Source: Mucilaginibacter rigui
Lineage (GTDB): Bacteria; Bacteroidota; Bacteroidia; Sphingobacteriales; Sphingobacteriaceae
DNA: 64,000 nt
Assembly: GCF_014773275.1 (NCBI RefSeq)
Contig: NZ_JACWMW010000003.1
Coordinates: 1-64,000, forward strand
Direction of reading: 5' to 3'
Under the pieces are notes generated by a model. The model worked only from the letters and a program-made list of their open reading frames with translations, had not been told where the DNA came from and made no database searches. Position 1 is the stretch's first letter, and each line of letters begins with the position of its first letter. The position numbers and the translations under genes are program-made. Below, in pieces: positions 62,106-64,000 of this stretch.

Positions 62106-63206
62106 ATGTCTATACTACACCAGGTTGCTTTAACATTTATAAAAGAAATAGGCCATACAAGGGCCAAGATGCTGCTTGCCCATTTTGGCAACGCGAAAGA
62201 GATCTTTAAAATGGGTGAAGCAAAGTTGAAAAAGATCCCCGGAATAGGTGAAAAACTTATTGGCCGCCTAAACTTTGATGAAGCATTAACAAAGGCCGAA
62301 GAAGAAGTGAAGTTTATTGAGAAAAACGGGATAGATGTTATTTTTTATACCGATGCCCGTTACCCGCGCAGGTTAAAGAACTGTACCGATTCGCCTGTAT
62401 TATTGTATAGCAAGGGTAACGCCAACCTTAACCAGTACCGTTGTGTGAGTATAGTGGGCACGCGTAACGCTACCGATTACGGCCGCCAGTTGTGTAAACA
62501 ACTGGTTGAAGAGCTGGCAGAATATAATGCTTTAGTAATAAGCGGCCTTGCCCATGGTATTGATGTTGCCGCGCACAAAGAATGCCTTAAATATAATGTA
62601 CCCACTGTTGGGGTTTTGGGACATGGCTTAGACAGGTTTTACCCTCATCAGAATAAAACTACGGCAGATAAGATGATGGAAAACGGGGGGATTTTGTCTG
62701 AATACCCATCAGGTACCAAGCCCGACAGGCAAAATTTCCCCGAGCGCAACCGCATTGTGGCCGGCATGGCCGATGCTACCGTGGTAGTAGAGGCAGGGCT
62801 AAAAGGCGGCGCATTGATCACCGCTGAAATTGCCAATAGCTATAACCGGGATGTTTTCGCTTTCCCCGGCAGGCTGGGTGATGAGTATTCGGAAGGTTGT
62901 AATTTCCTGATCCGTAATCATAAAGCGCAGTTGCTGAGTTGTGTTGCTGATTTGGCATATAGCTTAGGCTGGGAAAAAAATACGGAAACAAAAGGCGCAC
63001 CCGAGCAATTACTGCTGCCGATAGAGCTATCGGCAGATGAGCGCGCGGTTTATGAAATTATACAGCAAAATAAAATCCCGCTGGCTATTGACGATCTTTC
63101 CATTAAGGCAAATATGCCCATGAGCCTGCTGGCTATGACCCTGCTTGACATGGAACTTCAGGGGTTTATCCGCTCGTTACCGGGGAAAACTTACCAGATT
63201 AATTAA
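62106..63206 (+). CDS. dprA: DNA-processing protein DprA
   Basis: It opens with a helix-hairpin-helix stretch (FGNAKEIFKMGEAKLKKIPG and IGEKLIG), then the Rossmann-like DprA fold with SIVGTRNATDYGR, ISGLAHGIDVAAH, GHGLDRFYPHQN and FPERNRIVAGMA, and a C-terminal winged-helix domain (about 310-366). DprA loads RecA on incoming single-stranded DNA in transformation. At 366 residues it is full length. It stands alone, divergent from the BlaI gene. Confidence 0.95.
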   Translation: MSILHQVALTFIKEIGHTRAKMLLAHFGNAKEIFKMGEAKLKKIPGIGEKLIGRLNFDEALTKAEEEVKFIEKNGIDVIFYTDARYPRRLKNCTDSPVLLYSKGNANLNQYRCVSIVGTRNATDYGRQLCKQLVEELAEYNALVISGLAHGIDVAAHKECLKYNVPTVGVLGHGLDRFYPHQNKTTADKMMENGGILSEYPSGTKPDRQNFPERNRIVAGMADATVVVEAGLKGGALITAEIANSYNRDVFAFPGRLGDEYSEGCNFLIRNHKAQLLSCVADLAYSLGWEKNTETKGAPEQLLLPIELSADERAVYEIIQQNKIPLAIDDLSIKANMPMSLLAMTLLDMELQGFIRSLPGKTYQIN

Positions 63207-63277
63207 TTCTGTAGCCCGAAGACTTACGTGAACTTTTATCGAATTAGGGCTAAAGACTTAGAACTTCAGACTTAAGG

Positions 63278-63754
63278 CTAATCTTTCGGCGTATCGTAAT
63301 GGGTAAGTTTGCCGGCGTGTTCATGCAGTTCGTTCCAGCTATCAGCATCAAATTCTATTACCGCTACCGAGCAGGGCGGCACATCTTTTACAGCGCCGCT
63401 TAAATAATAAAGCACCTGGCTAATACCGGGGTTATGGCCAACAAGGGCAATAAAATCATGTTCCTCGGGCAGGTTATAGATCACTTTAAGCAAGGCGTTT
63501 TCGCTTGCATCATAAATATCTTTATTGGTTATGGCTTTGGGTAAACCTGTTTCCTGCGTAAAAACATTTGCTGTAGAAAGTGTGCGCAAAGCAGGGCTGG
63601 CCACTATAATTTGGGGTTTTATGCCTTCTGCAATTAACCGTGATGCCATCAATTCGCATTGCTTAAAACCTTTATCGGTTAAAGGTCGCTCAAAATCTGC
63701 ATAACCAGTTTCGTGGGTTGCTTTGGCGTGGCGAATCAATAATAGCTTTTTCAT
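63278..63754 (-). CDS. SixA-like histidine phosphatase
   Basis: Start ATG 63754 (MKKLLLIRHAKA). The phosphohistidine motif RHAKAT is at residues 8-13, with GYADFERPLTDKG, VASPALRTLSTA and the second His in ALVGHNPGI. At 158 residues it is the short SixA-type phosphatase, which acts on phosphohistidine proteins or small phosphates. It is a single gene. Confidence 0.9.
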   Translation of the reverse strand: MKKLLLIRHAKATHETGYADFERPLTDKGFKQCELMASRLIAEGIKPQIIVASPALRTLSTANVFTQETGLPKAITNKDIYDASENALLKVIYNLPEEHDFIALVGHNPGISQVLYYLSGAVKDVPPCSVAVIEFDADSWNELHEHAGKLTHYDTPKD

Positions 63755-63765
63755 GTATCTAAAAT

Positions 63766-63797
63766 AAAAAAAGAGGAGCAAATGCCCCTCTTTTTTT
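63766..63797. terminator. Bidirectional hairpin terminator
   Basis: The stem AAAAAAAGAGG/CCTCTTTTTTT, with a 10-base loop, lies downstream of the outer-membrane protein gene and just upstream of the sixA-like start, so it should mainly stop the former. Confidence 0.8.
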
Positions 63798-63815
63798 ATT
63801 TTATTGTTGGTTTCC

Positions 63816-64000
63816 TTAGAATTTAAAGCCTACAGAAACACCAAATACACGGTTTTTCAAAGATTCGTCATTGCTGGTATTGTTAGCGATGTTTGACAAG
63901 CCCAGATCATAGTTGATACCTAAAATAAGGCCGCCTTTAAATTCAACACCTGCAATACCGTTTAAACCTAAATCGGTTCTTTTAAGTTCGCCATTGTTGC
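63816..64000 (-). CDS. C-terminal part of an outer-membrane beta-barrel (porin-like) protein
   Basis: The gene is cut by the window edge. The visible 61 residues show alternating strands (GVEFKGGLILGINYDLGL, RVFGVSVGFKF) and end in Phe, as outer-membrane barrels do. It fits the porin/OMP_b-brl_2-like family of Bacteroidetes. Confidence 0.8.
   Translation of the reverse strand, partial: NNGELKRTDLGLNGIAGVEFKGGLILGINYDLGLSNIANNTSNDESLKNRVFGVSVGFKF

Overview
This window looks like a chromosomal segment from a Bacteroidetes bacterium of the Sphingobacteriaceae type (close to Mucilaginibacter or Pedobacter); this is inferred from gene content, not from a search. The evidence is: several promoters of the Bacteroidetes form TAnnTTTG, two of them with an upstream TTTG/TTG about 19-20 bases away; a fused SecDF; a long NusB followed by DUF1573 and YajC; a tRNA-guanine transglycosylase without the usual zinc cysteines; a TonB-dependent receptor with a carboxypeptidase-regulatory N-terminal domain; many Sec, Tat and lipoprotein signals; and intergenic palindromic repeats of the kind scattered through this family. 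There is no rRNA, CRISPR array, prophage or insertion sequence. One tRNA gene, tRNA-Arg(CCG), is present.

Layout. 1-6.1 kb: secreted M28 peptidase, membrane EEP-family phosphohydrolase, Tat-exported NHL-propeller protein, periplasmic trehalase and a PAP2-type phosphatase. 6.3-13.5 kb: cupredoxin lipoprotein, GAF histidine kinase, Tat-exported sugar isomerase-like protein, small lipoprotein, Crp-family regulator, AhpD-like protein and a GH127-type glycosidase. 13.7-16.2 kb: an odd accessory cluster holding a degenerate glutamate-synthase-like membrane protein, a GreA/GreB (Rnk-like) gene broken at a poly-A run, an unknown membrane-anchored protein and the tRNA. 16.2-23.4 kb: DUF6702, HupE-like, M1 peptidase, TonB-dependent receptor. 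23.5-29.1 kb: ychF, mgtE, a DUF5362-like gene with two in-frame stops, DUF3276 and an ABC exporter. 29.4-35.5 kb: a long co-directional run from an amino-acid dehydrogenase through nusB, DUF1573, yajC, ybbR-like, coaE, MBL exonuclease and DUF5522 to a MarR regulator.

35.8-48.8 kb: PAP2 phosphatase, glmM, cysteine desulfurase, accD, fbaA, a small permease-like protein plus GNAT gene, HMG-CoA lyase-like protein, NDH-2-like oxidoreductase and secDF. 48.9-51.1 kb: folA and thyA separated by a decayed cassette of two frameshifted small genes, with the same octamer-type repeat on both sides. 51.2-64 kb: ispE, LapA-like protein, an AT-rich gene desert, a DMT transporter-LptF/G-tgt operon, a triple palindromic repeat array, a glycosyltransferase-sigma factor-rsmG operon, a BlaI/M56-TonB sensor pair with three candidate operators, dprA, a SixA-like phosphatase and the end of an outer-membrane beta-barrel gene.

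Most of the window is housekeeping or envelope biology. The most unusual items are the glutamate-synthase-like protein that has lost its cofactor motifs, several genes broken at homopolymers or stop codons, an amino-acid dehydrogenase with Tyr in place of the expected catalytic Lys, and the dense intergenic palindrome families. I did not find a convincing new multi-gene defence or mobile system.
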